From: Chloroflexota bacterium
Lineage (GTDB): Bacteria; Chloroflexota; Anaerolineae; J102
DNA: 42,457 bases
NCBI GenBank assembly: GCA_013151415.1
Contig: JAADII010000051.1
Location: forward strand, 1 to 42,457
Reading direction: 5' to 3'
Below are positions 23,345-32,496 of this stretch, piece after piece. Below the pieces are notes generated by a model that saw nothing but the letters and a program-made list of their open reading frames with translations, was not told where the DNA came from and ran no database searches. The position numbers were made by a program, and so were the translations under genes. Each line of letters begins with the position of its first letter. The stretch's first letter is position 1.

Positions 23345-25867
23345 ATGCAATTCGAACGATACACCGATCGCGCGCAAGATGCACTGATGCGCGCATATGA
23401 AATATTGCACCGGTTCCAACATAGCCAGGCCGACACCGAGCATCTCTTCCTCGCTTTAGTGGAGCAGCCCGATGGTATGGTGCGGCATATCTTGAGCCAT
23501 TTGGGCGTTGATCTAGCCCGATTGGAAAACGATCTCGTCGCTCTGCTCAAGAGCGCGCCGCGCACCGGCGGACCGGATATCGCCCTGGGCGCAGCCGGAC
23601 AGATCTACATCACCCCGCGATTGCATCGCTTGAACCAGATGGCCGTGGAAGAGGCCGAACGCCTGAGCGACGCCTACATCTCCACCGAACATCTGCTCCT
23701 GGCCATCGCCCGCGAAAAGAATACGCCCAGCGCCAACTTATTACGACAGCACCGCGTGAGCCGAGAAGCCATCTATCGTTCTATCGAAGAGCTGCGCAAG
23801 GGCGGCCATGGCAAGCCGCGTCGCGAAGAATCGCGCTATCGCACTCTGGAAAAATACGCTCGCGATCTAACGGCTTTGGCCGCAGAGGACAAACTCGATC
23901 CGGTTATTGGTCGTCAGCAAGAGATATTGCGCGTGATCCAGGTGCTTAGCCGCCGCACCAAGAACAATCCCGTATTGGTGGGCGAGGCCGGCGTGGGCAA
24001 AACCGCTATTGTCGAGGGGTTGGCCCAACGCATCGTGAGCGAAGACGTTCCTGACTTGTTGTTGGGCAGGCGCATTATGGCGTTGGATTTGGGCGCAATG
24101 ATCGCGGGAACACGTTTTCGCGGCGAGTTCGAAGAGCGGTTGAAGGCCGTCATGGACGAGGTGCGCAAATCAGAAGGTGAAATTATCCTGTTTTTGGATG
24201 AGCTGCATACGGTGGTGGGCGCGGGCGCGGCCACAGGCGCCATGGATGCCAGCAACATGATGAAGCCGGCGCTCGCGCGCGGGGAATTGCGCGTCATTGG
24301 CGCGACCACGCCCGACGAATTCCGTCAATATGTCGAGCGAGATTCGGCCCTCGAGCGTCGCTTCGCGCCCATTTGGGTGGAGGAGCCGACCATCGAAGAG
24401 ACCATCGAAATCCTGCAAGGCTTGCGCTCTCGCTATGAGGAGCATCATGGCGTGCAATTTACGGACGAAGCTCTGAGCGCGGCCGCGCATCTGGCCCATC
24501 GGTATGTAAGCGAACGCCGCCTGCCCGACAAAGCCATCGATGTGATGGACGAAGCCGCGGCCAAGATACGCGTGGCCATGCATTCTGAACCCGCCGAACT
24601 GAAGGCGATTCGAAAACGCATCGGCGATCTGAAAAAACAGGAGGAGGCCGCCTGGACCGCGCGCAATTATGCTCAGGCCGCGGAGCTGAAAACCGAAGCC
24701 ATCCGTCTGGAAAAGGAATATAAAGCCCAAGCGGCCGAGTGGCGCGCCCAAACCGGCCTGGATGGCTATGTGACGGATAAACACATCGCCGAAGTGGTGC
24801 ATGCCTGGACCGGCATCCCCGTGAGCCACTTGCTGCAATCGGAGACCGAAAAGCTATTGCACATGGAGGCGTTTCTGCACAAGCGCATCGTGGGGCAGGA
24901 TGAGGCCATTATCGCACTTTCGGACGCGATTCGGCGTTCGCGGTCTGGGCTAAAAGATCCGCGGCGTCCCATTGGCTCCTTCATCTTTCTCGGCCCAACC
25001 GGCGTGGGCAAGACCGAGCTGGCTCGCGCCCTGGCCGAGTTCCTCTTCGACGACCCGGACGCGCTGCTACGCGTGGACATGAGCGAGTATCGCGAGGCGC
25101 ACACGGTTAGCCGTCTTATGGGCGCGCCTCCGGGTTATGTGGGCTATGATCAGGGCGGCCAGCTCACCGAGGCCGTGCGTCGTCGACCCTATCAGGTGAT
25201 CCTTTTCGACGAACTGGAAAAAGCCCATCCCGAAGTGTGGAACACGCTCCTGCAGATTCTGGAGGATGGCCGTCTCACCGATGGCCAGGGTCGCACCGTG
25301 GACTTTCGCAACACGGTGATTATCATGACCACCAATGTGGGCTCGCACCATGTCACGCGCACCAAACGCATGGGCTTTCAGGCCGACGCGGGCCTGGATG
25401 AAAAGCGTCTTTTGGCCGACATCCGCCGTGAGCTCAAACGCACCTTCCGGCCCGAATTCCTCAATCGCGTGGATGAGATCATCCCCTTCCATGTGCTCAC
25501 GCCCGAACAGGTGTTGCAGATTGTGGATTTGCAGGTGGCCGAGATCGCGGCGCGGCTGGCCGAACTGGGGCTGAGCATCGAGCTTACCGACGCCGCGCGG
25601 CGAGCGCTGGCCGCGCAGGGTTATGATCCCGAATACGGCGCGCGACCGCTGCGTCGGCATCTGCAACGCGTTATCGAGAACCCACTGAGCAAGCGCCTGC
25701 TGGCGGGCGAGTTTGGCACAGGCGATCTCATCGTGGTGGATGCCGAGATTGAGGGCGACCCCGCGGACGAAAAGGCGCTGCGCGCGGCCAAGATCACTTT
25801 CCGTAAGGGCGAACAGGTGCCCATCGCGGTGGAATTGCCCCTGAACATGGAACAAGAGGCGGCATGA
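23345..25867 (+). CDS. clpC: ATP-dependent Clp protease ATP-binding subunit ClpC
   Basis: This 840-residue Hsp100 unfoldase hands substrates to ClpP. Two N-terminal Clp repeats (about 1-145) begin [18 protein letters not shown]. The first AAA+ domain has Walker A GEAGVGKT (about 214-221) and Walker [11 protein letters not shown] short middle domain contains a UVR-like coiled region ([20 protein letters not shown]), which marks ClpC rather than ClpB or ClpA. The second AAA+ domain has Walker A GPTGVGKT (about 549) and [14 protein letters not shown]. Both ATP sites look intact. No CtsR box or CIRCE is seen in the 60-base upstream gap. The stop overlaps an ATG (25864) of a truncated frame, showing that a coupled gene once followed. 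Confidence 0.95.
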   Translation: MQFERYTDRAQDALMRAYEILHRFQHSQADTEHLFLALVEQPDGMVRHILSHLGVDLARLENDLVALLKSAPRTGGPDIALGAAGQIYITPRLHRLNQMAVEEAERLSDAYISTEHLLLAIAREKNTPSANLLRQHRVSREAIYRSIEELRKGGHGKPRREESRYRTLEKYARDLTALAAEDKLDPVIGRQQEILRVIQVLSRRTKNNPVLVGEAGVGKTAIVEGLAQRIVSEDVPDLLLGRRIMALDLGAMIAGTRFRGEFEERLKAVMDEVRKSEGEIILFLDELHTVVGAGAATGAMDASNMMKPALARGELRVIGATTPDEFRQYVERDSALERRFAPIWVEEPTIEETIEILQGLRSRYEEHHGVQFTDEALSAAAHLAHRYVSERRLPDKAIDVMDEAAAKIRVAMHSEPAELKAIRKRIGDLKKQEEAAWTARNYAQAAELKTEAIRLEKEYKAQAAEWRAQTGLDGYVTDKHIAEVVHAWTGIPVSHLLQSETEKLLHMEAFLHKRIVGQDEAIIALSDAIRRSRSGLKDPRRPIGSFIFLGPTGVGKTELARALAEFLFDDPDALLRVDMSEYREAHTVSRLMGAPPGYVGYDQGGQLTEAVRRRPYQVILFDELEKAHPEVWNTLLQILEDGRLTDGQGRTVDFRNTVIIMTTNVGSHHVTRTKRMGFQADAGLDEKRLLADIRRELKRTFRPEFLNRVDEIIPFHVLTPEQVLQIVDLQVAEIAARLAELGLSIELTDAARRALAAQGYDPEYGARPLRRHLQRVIENPLSKRLLAGEFGTGDLIVVDAEIEGDPADEKALRAAKITFRKGEQVPIAVELPLNMEQEAA

Positions 25868-25937
25868 TGGCTGAACAGTGGGATTCGACGCCGAACGATG
25901 CGCCACCCCTCGAGCCGGTGGATTGGGAGCAACGAGG
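25864..25937 (+). pseudogene. Truncated gene start coupled to clpC, cut by mazEF
   Basis: An ATG overlaps the clpC stop (ATGA) and has AAGAGG six bases upstream, as a real coupled start would. The frame reads [20 protein letters not shown] and a few more residues, then runs into the 3' end of the oppositely oriented mazF. The next plus-strand gene, the FemAB-type transferase, begins abruptly after the module in the same reading frame. I infer that this is the original N-terminus of that gene, separated by insertion of the toxin-antitoxin pair. An unrelated lost gene is also possible. Confidence 0.4.
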
Positions 25938-26270
25938 CTATGTTAGCAGAAGCATCAATCGATTCAGCACCTGTTGCACATTCTCTTCCGGCAGTTTGCA
26001 TACAAATTCGGCCGATCGGATTCGCCAGTCCAGGCTCTTGATTTGATCAGATAACACCACCCCACGAATAGCCAGATTCCCCCGCAACTCGACTTCAAAA
26101 GGATAGCCCTTTGCTTTGGTCGTTATCGGACATAACAAAGCTAGACCCACTCTGCCATTATAGCTCGCCGGTGAAAGCACCAACGCTGGTCTCCTCCCGG
26201 CCTGCTCGTGTCCCGCTTGGGGATTGAAGCTGATCCAAACGATATCTCCCCGATCGGGTATATAGCTCAT
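25938..26270 (-). CDS. mazF: MazF/PemK-type mRNA interferase toxin
   Basis: This 110-residue protein is closely similar to the MazF group: it begins YIPDRGDIVWISFNPQAGHE, followed by QAGRRPALVLSPASYN, CPITTKAKGYPFEV and VLSDQIKSLDWR. These include the conserved R of GRRPA and the TTK segment used in RNA cleavage. MazF cuts single-stranded mRNA at short sequences when its antitoxin is degraded. The start lies 3 bases after the mazE stop with GTGAAG before it, so the pair is one transcript on the minus strand. It lies between clpC and the FemAB gene, which point the other way, a sign of insertion. Confidence 0.92.
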   Translation of the reverse strand: MSYIPDRGDIVWISFNPQAGHEQAGRRPALVLSPASYNGRVGLALLCPITTKAKGYPFEVELRGNLAIRGVVLSDQIKSLDWRIRSAEFVCKLPEENVQQVLNRLMLLLT

Positions 26271-26273
26271 TCT

Positions 26274-26516
26274 TCACCATACCTCATTGCCTACAGCGGG
26301 ACCCGTGTCAATCTCGGCATGGATGTTTTCTTCCGTGATTTGATTCAACAGGTCTTCCAGGGTTAGTTCTGATTCTTCAGTAGGCTCGATGATAAGTTTG
26401 CCGTCAATCGTAACCATATCCACCTCGGAGTCGGCGGTGATGGCGATTTCTTCGGCAATCGGCTTGGGGATGCGCACAGCGAGGCTGTTTCCCCATTTTC
26501 GAACTCGAGTTTTCAT
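26274..26516 (-). CDS. mazE: MazE/AbrB-type antitoxin
   Basis: This 80-residue protein has an N-terminal swapped-hairpin AbrB DNA-binding domain (MKTRVRKWGNSLAVRIPKPI). An acidic, probably disordered C-terminal tail (TEESELTLEDLLNQITEENI) would wrap around MazF. Together they neutralise the toxin and repress their own promoter. AGAGGA lies about 12 bases before ATG 26516. A direct repeat ATACA...ATACA (26541-26554 region) lies upstream and could be part of an operator, but I see no clear palindrome. The pair probably arrived together with a short flanking segment. Confidence 0.9.
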   Translation of the reverse strand: MKTRVRKWGNSLAVRIPKPIAEEIAITADSEVDMVTIDGKLIIEPTEESELTLEDLLNQITEENIHAEIDTGPAVGNEVW

Positions 26517-26568
26517 GGGCCTAATCCTCTAGAAGTAGATACAATGATGATACATTCGCTTGGTTAAA

Positions 26569-27621
26569 ATGGCAAGATTCGAGCCGAACAATGGGCATGC
26601 CTCGGGTGTTTCCGCGGGGCGATGCGATCAAATTCTGTTACGCTTTTCACGGCCGCATGTGTTGCAGACCAGCCATTGGGCCGCGCTGAAAGCGCCGGTG
26701 TGGGAGGCCGAACATGTGGCGTGGGGTTCAGATGACCATCCTCTGGCCGCGGCCGTCATTCTCACCCGACGCTTGCCGCGGCTGCCGGTGCGCATCCAAT
26801 ATGTGCCCAAAGGCCCCGTCGTGCGGCAAGACCTGGACGCGTGGCGCGAGGTCCTGGCTGGATTGGAGGAACACGCGCGGGCCTCAGGCGCTTTGTTCAT
26901 CAAGATCGATCCCGATGTGGACGCGGAGAGCGAGTTGGGAATGGCGTTGATGGCCGAATTGCGTTCGCGCGGGTGGGTGTTCAGCGCTGAGCAGATCCAG
27001 TTTCGCAATACGGTGCTCAGCGATTTGACCGTAGGCGAGGATGCGCTATTGGCCGGCATGAAGCAGAAGACGCGTTACAATGTGCGTCTGGCCGCGCGGC
27101 GGGGGGTGCAGGTGCGCGAAAGCGATGATTTCGACGCGTTCTACGCGCTCTATGAGGAGACCGCGGCCCGCGACGGTTTTCTCATTCGTCCCAAAGCCTA
27201 TTATCTGGCCGTGATGACGCGGATGCAGAACGCGGGGTTGGGCCAATTGTTGCTGGCCTATGTTGAGAATGAGCCAGTGGCGGGACTGTTTTTGCTTTGT
27301 TTTGGGCCCACGGCTTGGTATTTCTATGGCGCGTCCTCGAACAAGCGGCGCAAGCTCATGCCCAGTTATCTGTTGCAGTGGGAGGCCATGCGTTGGGCTA
27401 TGGCGCAGGGATGCACGGTGTATGATTGGTGGGGCGCGCCCAACGAGCTGAGCGAAAACGACCCCATGTGGGGGGTCTATCGGTTCAAGATCGGCTTTGG
27501 CGGGTGCTTCACGCGCTGGATCGGCGCCTGGGATTTCGCGCCCCACTCGTCGCACTATCGCGCCTATACTCAGATCATGCCTCGAATTTTGAATTGGATG
27601 CGTCGTAAGAATGCAAGCTGA
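26569..27621 (+). CDS. FemAB-type peptidyltransferase (peptidoglycan bridge formation, GNAT fold)
   Basis: This 350-residue protein has two GNAT-like halves, with segments typical of FemAB/FmhB enzymes. PHVLQTSHWAALK lies near the N-terminus, followed by PVRIQYVPKGPVV and MKQKTRYNVRLAARRGVQVR. Late in the protein comes YLLQWEAMRWAMAQGCTVYD, then WWGAPNE and YRFKIGFGG. Such enzymes transfer an amino acid from aminoacyl-tRNA to the lipid II side chain. The first about 18 residues (MARFEPNNGHASGVSAGR) look unlike the family and lie next to the mazEF insertion, so they may be recruited sequence replacing the lost N-terminus. A TTG at 26560 is an alternative start. It converges with ribH after 12 bases. 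Confidence 0.8.
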   Translation: MARFEPNNGHASGVSAGRCDQILLRFSRPHVLQTSHWAALKAPVWEAEHVAWGSDDHPLAAAVILTRRLPRLPVRIQYVPKGPVVRQDLDAWREVLAGLEEHARASGALFIKIDPDVDAESELGMALMAELRSRGWVFSAEQIQFRNTVLSDLTVGEDALLAGMKQKTRYNVRLAARRGVQVRESDDFDAFYALYEETAARDGFLIRPKAYYLAVMTRMQNAGLGQLLLAYVENEPVAGLFLLCFGPTAWYFYGASSNKRRKLMPSYLLQWEAMRWAMAQGCTVYDWWGAPNELSENDPMWGVYRFKIGFGGCFTRWIGAWDFAPHSSHYRAYTQIMPRILNWMRRKNAS

Positions 27622-27633
27622 GCCTAAAGGGCG

Positions 27634-28101
27634 TTATCTCAGCTGGGCCAACAGGTTGGCCATCTCGATGGCGGCCAGCGCGGCTTCCGCCCCTTTGTTT
27701 CCGGCTTTGCTTCCGGCCCGCTCAATGGCCTGCTCGAGGGTGTCGCTCGTGATAACGCCGAATGTCACAGGGATTCCGGTTTGCAGGCTAACCTGAGCCA
27801 CGCCTTTGCTCGCCTCGGCAGCGACATACTCGAAATGCGGCGTTGCGCCGCGAATGACCACGCCCAAGCAGACGATAGCATCGTAACGTCCGCTTTCCGC
27901 CATTTTTTTGGCGACGAGGGGCAGTTCAAAGCTTCCGGGAACCAAAGCGATATCGACGTCCTCTTCGCGAACATCGTGTCTGAACAGCGCGTCCTTAGCG
28001 CCTTCTAATAACCTGCTTCCCATGAAATCGTTCCAACGCGAGGCGACAATGCCGATTTTCAATCCGTTTCCTACAAGTTTGCCTGAAAACAACTGGCTCA
28101 T
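27634..28101 (-). CDS. ribH: 6,7-dimethyl-8-ribityllumazine synthase
   Basis: This enzyme condenses 3,4-dihydroxy-2-butanone 4-phosphate with the pyrimidine intermediate to give lumazine, the direct precursor of riboflavin. The 155-residue protein has all of the family segments: [54 protein letters not shown] and [17 protein letters not shown], including the catalytic histidine in TPHFEY. ATG 28101 overlaps the ribB stop (ATGA) and is preferred over a GTG nine bases upstream. It is the last gene of the FMN-controlled operon. Confidence 0.95.
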   Translation of the reverse strand: MSQLFSGKLVGNGLKIGIVASRWNDFMGSRLLEGAKDALFRHDVREEDVDIALVPGSFELPLVAKKMAESGRYDAIVCLGVVIRGATPHFEYVAAEASKGVAQVSLQTGIPVTFGVITSDTLEQAIERAGSKAGNKGAEAALAAIEMANLLAQLR

Positions 28102-28835
28102 GTTTTGCACCTGAAATTTTTTGAGAGGGGAGGGTGGAGTTTTGCGGATGGGGACGAGGAAAAGATGGGGTTAGCCGTTGCCGAGAGATAAGATTGGGCC
28201 TGGGCGCGCGCGTCTCGCATCAGCCGATAGTTCACCAGATCGGCGATGGAGATGATTTTCAGCCTGTGTTCATCGGCGAATCGATGCAACTCGGGCAAGC
28301 GCGCCATAGAGCCATCTTCGGCCATTATTTCGCAGATCACCGCTGCCGGAGTTAGTCCGGCTAACCGGGCCAGATCCACGCCGGCTTCGGTGTGGCCGCG
28401 GCGCGCCAACACGCCTTGGGGATGCGCTCGCAAGGGGAATATATGGCCGGGCATGGCGATATCTTCAGGCGCGCTCGAGGGGTCGATCAAAACTCGAATT
28501 GTCTGGGCGCGATCATAGGCGGAAATGCCAGTGGTCACGCCAGTGCGAGCGTCCACCGAAATGGTGAAAGGGCTGCTGAATTCCGATGTGTTTTGCGCCG
28601 AGGGGACCATCAATGGAATGCCTAGCCGATCGAGCATGGGGCCGGGCATGGCGATGCAAATAAGCCCCCGAGCTTTGCGGGCCATAAAGTTGATGATCTC
28701 AGGCGTGGCGAACTGCGCAGCGATGACGAGATCGCCTTCGTTTTCGCGATCTGCGTCATCTACAACGATTATTGGTCGAGCCGCTCGGAGATCGCGCAAA
28801 GCCTCTTCGATAGCATTTAAGCGGAGTTGTGACAT
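28098..28835 (-). CDS. ribB: 3,4-dihydroxy-2-butanone-4-phosphate synthase (RibB only)
   Basis: This enzyme converts ribulose 5-phosphate to the four-carbon unit of riboflavin. In the 245-residue protein the full RibB domain is present: [17 protein letters not shown] with acidic metal ligands, [20 protein letters not shown], and [17 protein letters not shown], ending [15 protein letters not shown]. In many bacteria this point leads into a fused GTP cyclohydrolase II (RibA); here only an unrelated-looking tail of about 35 residues follows, with no RibA. The gene is preceded by GAGGAGAT, 14 bases after ribE. The tail may mark an old loss of the RibA half. Confidence 0.92.
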   Translation of the reverse strand: MSQLRLNAIEEALRDLRAARPIIVVDDADRENEGDLVIAAQFATPEIINFMARKARGLICIAMPGPMLDRLGIPLMVPSAQNTSEFSSPFTISVDARTGVTTGISAYDRAQTIRVLIDPSSAPEDIAMPGHIFPLRAHPQGVLARRGHTEAGVDLARLAGLTPAAVICEIMAEDGSMARLPELHRFADEHRLKIISIADLVNYRLMRDARAQAQSYLSATANPIFSSSPSAKLHPPLSKNFRCKT

Positions 28836-28849
28836 CGATATCTCCTCGG

Positions 28850-29494
28850 CTATTTGTAGCCGTGTTCGGCCAGAAAATCGAAGCTAACGCCTTCTGTGCG
28901 GAGAGATTGCGTTGTCATGATGCGCTCCACATATTTGCCCAAAATATCCACTTCGATGTTCACATGATAGCCGATGGATTGTCGCGCCAGAGCGACGTGT
29001 TTCTGGGTGTAAGCCACCAGAGTGACGGTGAAGCTGTTCTCGAATACGTCCACAACTGTGAGGCTGATTCCATCGAGCGCCACAAAGCCCTTGGGAACAA
29101 TGTAGCGCATAAGCTTGGGCGGCGTTGCAACCGTGAGCCACAGGGCGTCGGCGTCGGGGCGAATATGAGTGATGACGCCGACGCCATCCACATGCCCTTG
29201 CACAAAATGGCCTCCCAACCGCGTGGCGGGCGTGAGGGCTCTTTCCAGGTTGAGCGGTTCTCCCTTGCGTAGGCGCTTGAGATTGGTGCGGGCCAGGGTT
29301 TCGGGCGCAAGGTTGACTGTGAACGTGTTGGCGTCGAAATCGACCACGGTGAGGCAAACGCCATTGACCGCGATGCTATCGCCCAATCGGATATCGGATA
29401 ACACCGATCCGGCTTCGATGGTGAGATAGACGCCCTGGCCGGTGCGCGACCAACGAGCGACCAAACCAACTTCTTCAACGATTCCTGTAAACAA
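28850..29494 (-). CDS. ribE: Riboflavin synthase alpha chain
   Basis: This enzyme dismutates two lumazine molecules to riboflavin and the pyrimidine intermediate. The 214-residue protein has two lumazine-binding repeats: FTGIVEEVGLV with GDSIAVNGVCLTVV, then GGHFVQGHVDGVG and VALDGISLTVVDV. The start codon is TTG (29492-29494), supported by AGGAGG (29503-29508) eight bases upstream; no ATG fits the conserved N-terminus. It lies 38 bases after the ABC ATPase gene and 14 before ribB. Confidence 0.94.
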   Translation of the reverse strand: MFTGIVEEVGLVARWSRTGQGVYLTIEAGSVLSDIRLGDSIAVNGVCLTVVDFDANTFTVNLAPETLARTNLKRLRKGEPLNLERALTPATRLGGHFVQGHVDGVGVITHIRPDADALWLTVATPPKLMRYIVPKGFVALDGISLTVVDVFENSFTVTLVAYTQKHVALARQSIGYHVNIEVDILGKYVERIMTTQSLRTEGVSFDFLAEHGYK

Positions 29495-29532
29495 GGTTTA
29501 CGCCTCCTGGTCCTATCAATTTGATTTGGGGT

Positions 29533-30300
29533 TCAACGCTCTTGATAAGGGCTGTCAATGGCCATTCGCACGCGGCGCATCAGGGCAAGATAGTTGGGAT
29601 CCACCAGCGTTTCGTCGGTTCGGGGGTGTGGCAAAGTGATGGGGATCTCGCACTTGATGGACCCTGGTCGTTGAGATAGCACCAACACGCGATCGGCCAA
29701 AAAAACGGCTTCATTGATGGCGTGAGTGACCATGAAAATGGTTTGGTTGCGTATGCGACGGATGCGAAGCAGCTCCTGATTAAGGCGTTCTCGCGTGATC
29801 GCGTCCAGCGCGCCGAAGGGTTCGTCCAAAAGGAGAATTTCCGGATTTTGAGCCAGGGTGCGAGCAATGGCCGCGCGTTGCTGCATCCCGCCCGAAAGCT
29901 GATGCGGATAACTGTGCTCGAAACCGGTTAAGGCCACCAACTCCATGAGTTGTTGGGCGATGGCATAACGTCGTCCGCGAGGTTCGCCGGCCAGCTCCAG
30001 GGGCAGAGCGATGTTATCGCGCACGGTGCGCCAAGGCATCAGATTCACATTTTGGAAGACAATGCCCACGCGCGGGCTGGGCTCGCGCACAGGTTTTCCA
30101 TCTAGCAATATCTCACCGCTGGTGGGATGGAGCAGCCCCGCAACCAGGCGCAACAGGGTTGACTTTCCCCCGCCGCTCGGTCCCACCATGCACACCAATT
30201 CTCCCCGCTCGATCGCGAAGCTGATATCGCGCAACGCGTGGAGCGGGTCCTCAGGATCGCCGTAGGCCTTGTAAACGTGACGAAGTTCGAGTAGCGGCAT
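29533..30300 (-). CDS. ABC transporter ATP-binding protein, flavin importer
   Basis: This 255-residue ABC ATPase is of the SsuB/TauB/ThiZ type. Walker A is GPSGGGKSTLLRLVAG, the Q-loop lies near VFQNVNLMPWRTV, the signature is LSGGMQQRAAIARTLA, Walker B is ILLLDEPFGALD, and the switch histidine is in VTHAINEAV. All catalytic residues are present. It powers the adjacent permease and works with the lipoprotein. Its place between the binding protein and ribE, under an FMN riboswitch, indicates import of riboflavin or a flavin precursor, although the sequence type alone is shared by sulfonate and pyrimidine importers. Confidence 0.9.
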   Translation of the reverse strand: MPLLELRHVYKAYGDPEDPLHALRDISFAIERGELVCMVGPSGGGKSTLLRLVAGLLHPTSGEILLDGKPVREPSPRVGIVFQNVNLMPWRTVRDNIALPLELAGEPRGRRYAIAQQLMELVALTGFEHSYPHQLSGGMQQRAAIARTLAQNPEILLLDEPFGALDAITRERLNQELLRIRRIRNQTIFMVTHAINEAVFLADRVLVLSQRPGSIKCEIPITLPHPRTDETLVDPNYLALMRRVRMAIDSPYQER

Positions 30301-30396
30301 GGTGGGAGAACGAACGGACGAAGGGGGCGATGGGCGAGAGGGGCGGGAGAGCGAGAAGTCGATAAGCGCGCGTGTGGCAATAGTTGAAGCGAGAAT

Positions 30397-31434
30397 TCAG
30401 TCGATTCCTGCCGTTTCGACGAATTCGTTGGTCCAAAGGCCGTTGGTTTCCACCAGCTTGTCCACCAACCCGGCCTCGAACATGAATGTGGCGGTTTGAG
30501 GCCAGATGTCAGGATCGGTGTAGCCAAGGCCTCGTCCTTTGGGCGGCGTCCACAGCTCAATGGAAGCGTCGAAAATGGCCCGATTCACCTCACGCTCTTG
30601 AGCGGCTTCAGGCACGAATTTCAGGCTTATCTCAAAGGCTTCGTCAGGATTGTCGAGGGTGTATCGCAGGCCGCGCAGAAACGCTCGCACCATGCCCTGA
30701 ACGAGCTCTCGGTTCTCGGTGATGGTCTGCTGGTTGGTCACCAGCCCGTTGGCCGGAAGTTTGAGATAATCATCGATGACGATGATATTCACTTCTTGAC
30801 CGGACAAACGCATTTGCACCGGGCCATTGACAATGTAATCCACGGCTGCGTCCACCAGACCTTCTTGCACGGCTGCGGCCTGAGTGAAGCCGATGCTTTC
30901 CAGGGTGATGGCCTCTTCGTCCACGCCAGTGGCGTAGATCAATCCTTTCCAAGCCACATAGCTTGCGCCAAAGAGGCCGGGGATGCCCACTTTCTTGCCC
31001 TCCAAATCCTCTGGCTTGCTGATGCCGCTGGATTGGGGCGCAAACACCACCACCGGAAAACGGGGAAACCAGTTGGCCACATATACTACGGGCAGTTCTT
31101 GCGCTGCACCCAAAATCATTTGCTCTCCGCTTGCGATAATGAACTGGCGTTCGTTCGTGCCCACCAGTTTGAGAAAATCGGTCTCGAAGCCGTATTCCAT
31201 CTCGAGAGCAATGTTTTCGTCGGCAAAAAAGCCTTTGTCGATGGCGACGTAAAGCGGCGCGAATTGAACACTGGGAATAAAACCGACGCCGAGCTTGATT
31301 TGGGTGGGTTCAGGCGGCGACGTGGGCGTCGGCTTGGTGGCGGGAGCGGCGGGCGGCGCTGGCGGCGCACAAGCAGCCAACAAAACAACGAACAAAAGAA
31401 CGAAGATGAAAAGATGTGGGGTTCGTATTGTCAT
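30397..31434 (-). CDS. ribY: NMT1/THI5-like substrate-binding lipoprotein (RibY-type)
   Basis: This 345-residue protein has a lipoprotein signal peptide ending LLAAC (lipidated C22). A short Pro/Thr-rich linker leads to a periplasmic-type binding fold: IKLGVGFIPSVQFAPLYVAI, KGFFADENIALEMEYG, EDLEGKKVGIPGLFGASYVA and a C-terminal helical part. Its class, NMT1/THI5-like, is known for thiamine-pyrimidine, sulfonate and, in Chloroflexota, predicted riboflavin importers (RibXY). The FMN riboswitch and downstream rib genes favour riboflavin. ATG 31434 is chosen; a TTG at 31440 is possible. It is separated by 67 bases from the permease and 96 from the ATPase. Confidence 0.8.
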   Translation of the reverse strand: MTIRTPHLFIFVLLFVVLLAACAPPAPPAAPATKPTPTSPPEPTQIKLGVGFIPSVQFAPLYVAIDKGFFADENIALEMEYGFETDFLKLVGTNERQFIIASGEQMILGAAQELPVVYVANWFPRFPVVVFAPQSSGISKPEDLEGKKVGIPGLFGASYVAWKGLIYATGVDEEAITLESIGFTQAAAVQEGLVDAAVDYIVNGPVQMRLSGQEVNIIVIDDYLKLPANGLVTNQQTITENRELVQGMVRAFLRGLRYTLDNPDEAFEISLKFVPEAAQEREVNRAIFDASIELWTPPKGRGLGYTDPDIWPQTATFMFEAGLVDKLVETNGLWTNEFVETAGID

Positions 31435-31501
31435 GGTCAATTTTCCACTTCAAGTTATGAATGTTTTGGCGAGATGATGAGAACGCATCTGTTAGCGGGA
31501 A

Positions 31502-32326
31502 TTATTCCGCGCGTTTCCACGCAAGAAAATGGTGTTCGAGCAAGCTGACCAGGGTGTATAGACCAAGTGCAATGCCCACCAGGGTGAACAAGGCTACAAA
31601 GAGCAAGGGGGTGTCGAGCAAACCGCGAGAGAGATTGATAAGAAAACCCAATCCGCGATTCGCGCCTACGAACTCGCCTATGACCGCGCCAATGACGGCC
31701 AGGGTCGCGCCCACTTTCAGGCCGCCAAACAGGACGGGCAAAGCCGACGGCGCTTCCAATTTGGTGAATATTTGCCAACGAGTCGCTCGTAATGATCGCA
31801 TCATGGCCAGCAATTCGGGCTCGACCGAGCGCAGCCCGACTATGGTGTTGACCAAGGCCGGAAAGAACAGGGTGAGAGCGCAGATGAGGATGGTGCGGAC
31901 CAGGCTGTCGCTAATCCAGATGACTAAAAGGGGGGCTATGGCGATGATGGGAAAGGCCTGAAGCGCGACGATATAGGGCGAGAGAAGCTGATTGAGCGTG
32001 GATGATCGGGCCAAGATATAGCCCAACACCGTGGCCACGGCTAGACCCAACGCCAAACCGGCGATGATCTCGATAAAGGTTGTGCTGGCGTGCCGCCACA
32101 GGGTGCCGTCATCCACCATCAGCAAGAATTTGTCCCACACGTCGATGGGCCGCGGCAGAATGAATGTGGGATAGTCTCGCCATTGCACCAATCCCTCCCA
32201 TAGGAATAGAAATGCGATAACTGTGACAGGCGCGAGCAAGATGCGCGCCCAGCGTAATCGCGCGCCATTTCGCCAGGCTCGCGCCAGAAAATTGCCTGTC
32301 GGGATGGGAATTTGTTCAGTGGTCAT
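31502..32326 (-). CDS. ribX: ABC transporter permease (RibX-type)
   Basis: This 274-residue inner-membrane permease has six helices and the BPD_transp_1 fold. The first helix is APVTVIAFLFLWEGLVQW. The coupling-helix loop is ELLAMMRSLRATRWQIFTKL followed by EAPSALPVLFGGLKVG (the EAA-like motif). It is the first gene after the riboswitch and terminator, followed by the binding protein and ATPase. ATG 32326 begins MTTEQIPIPTG; a GTG at 32389 in the same frame would add 21 residues and place the start only 17 bases after the terminator T-run, so it is less likely. Predicted substrate: riboflavin or a related flavin. Confidence 0.82.
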   Translation of the reverse strand: MTTEQIPIPTGNFLARAWRNGARLRWARILLAPVTVIAFLFLWEGLVQWRDYPTFILPRPIDVWDKFLLMVDDGTLWRHASTTFIEIIAGLALGLAVATVLGYILARSSTLNQLLSPYIVALQAFPIIAIAPLLVIWISDSLVRTILICALTLFFPALVNTIVGLRSVEPELLAMMRSLRATRWQIFTKLEAPSALPVLFGGLKVGATLAVIGAVIGEFVGANRGLGFLINLSRGLLDTPLLFVALFTLVGIALGLYTLVSLLEHHFLAWKRAE

Positions 32327-32405
32327 TTTGGAGCTGCAATGATTGGCGACTAAAGGGTTGGGTGCACAAAAAAGAACGTTTTCTTTCACGTGCTATGGAC
32401 AAACA

Positions 32406-32434
32406 AAAAAGCGGCCAGGTCGTGCCTGGCCGCC
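32406..32434 (-). terminator. Intrinsic terminator, expression platform of the FMN riboswitch
   Basis: On the minus strand a perfect 9-bp stem GCGGCCAGG/CCTGGCCGC with a 5-base loop is followed at once by six Ts, then G and more Ts. It lies between the FMN aptamer and the first transporter gene, as expected for FMN-dependent transcription termination. Two further small hairpins (for example CGCCC/GGGCG at 32463-32477) lie between aptamer and terminator and could form the alternative antiterminator. Confidence 0.88.
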
Positions 32435-32496
32435 GCGCGCGTGCATACACAAACGCGCATCTCGCCCATACAGGGCGACATGCTTGCTCGGGTCAC

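Noticed and set aside
30397-31434. Thiamine-precursor importer (ThiXYZ) as identity of the ABC system
   Set aside because: The family is shared, but the switch upstream is an FMN aptamer, not a TPP aptamer, and rib genes follow in the operon.
30496-31548. Open frame of about 350 codons opposite the binding-protein gene
   Set aside because: The minus-strand gene has a signal peptide, lipobox and conserved fold; the plus-strand frame has none of these.
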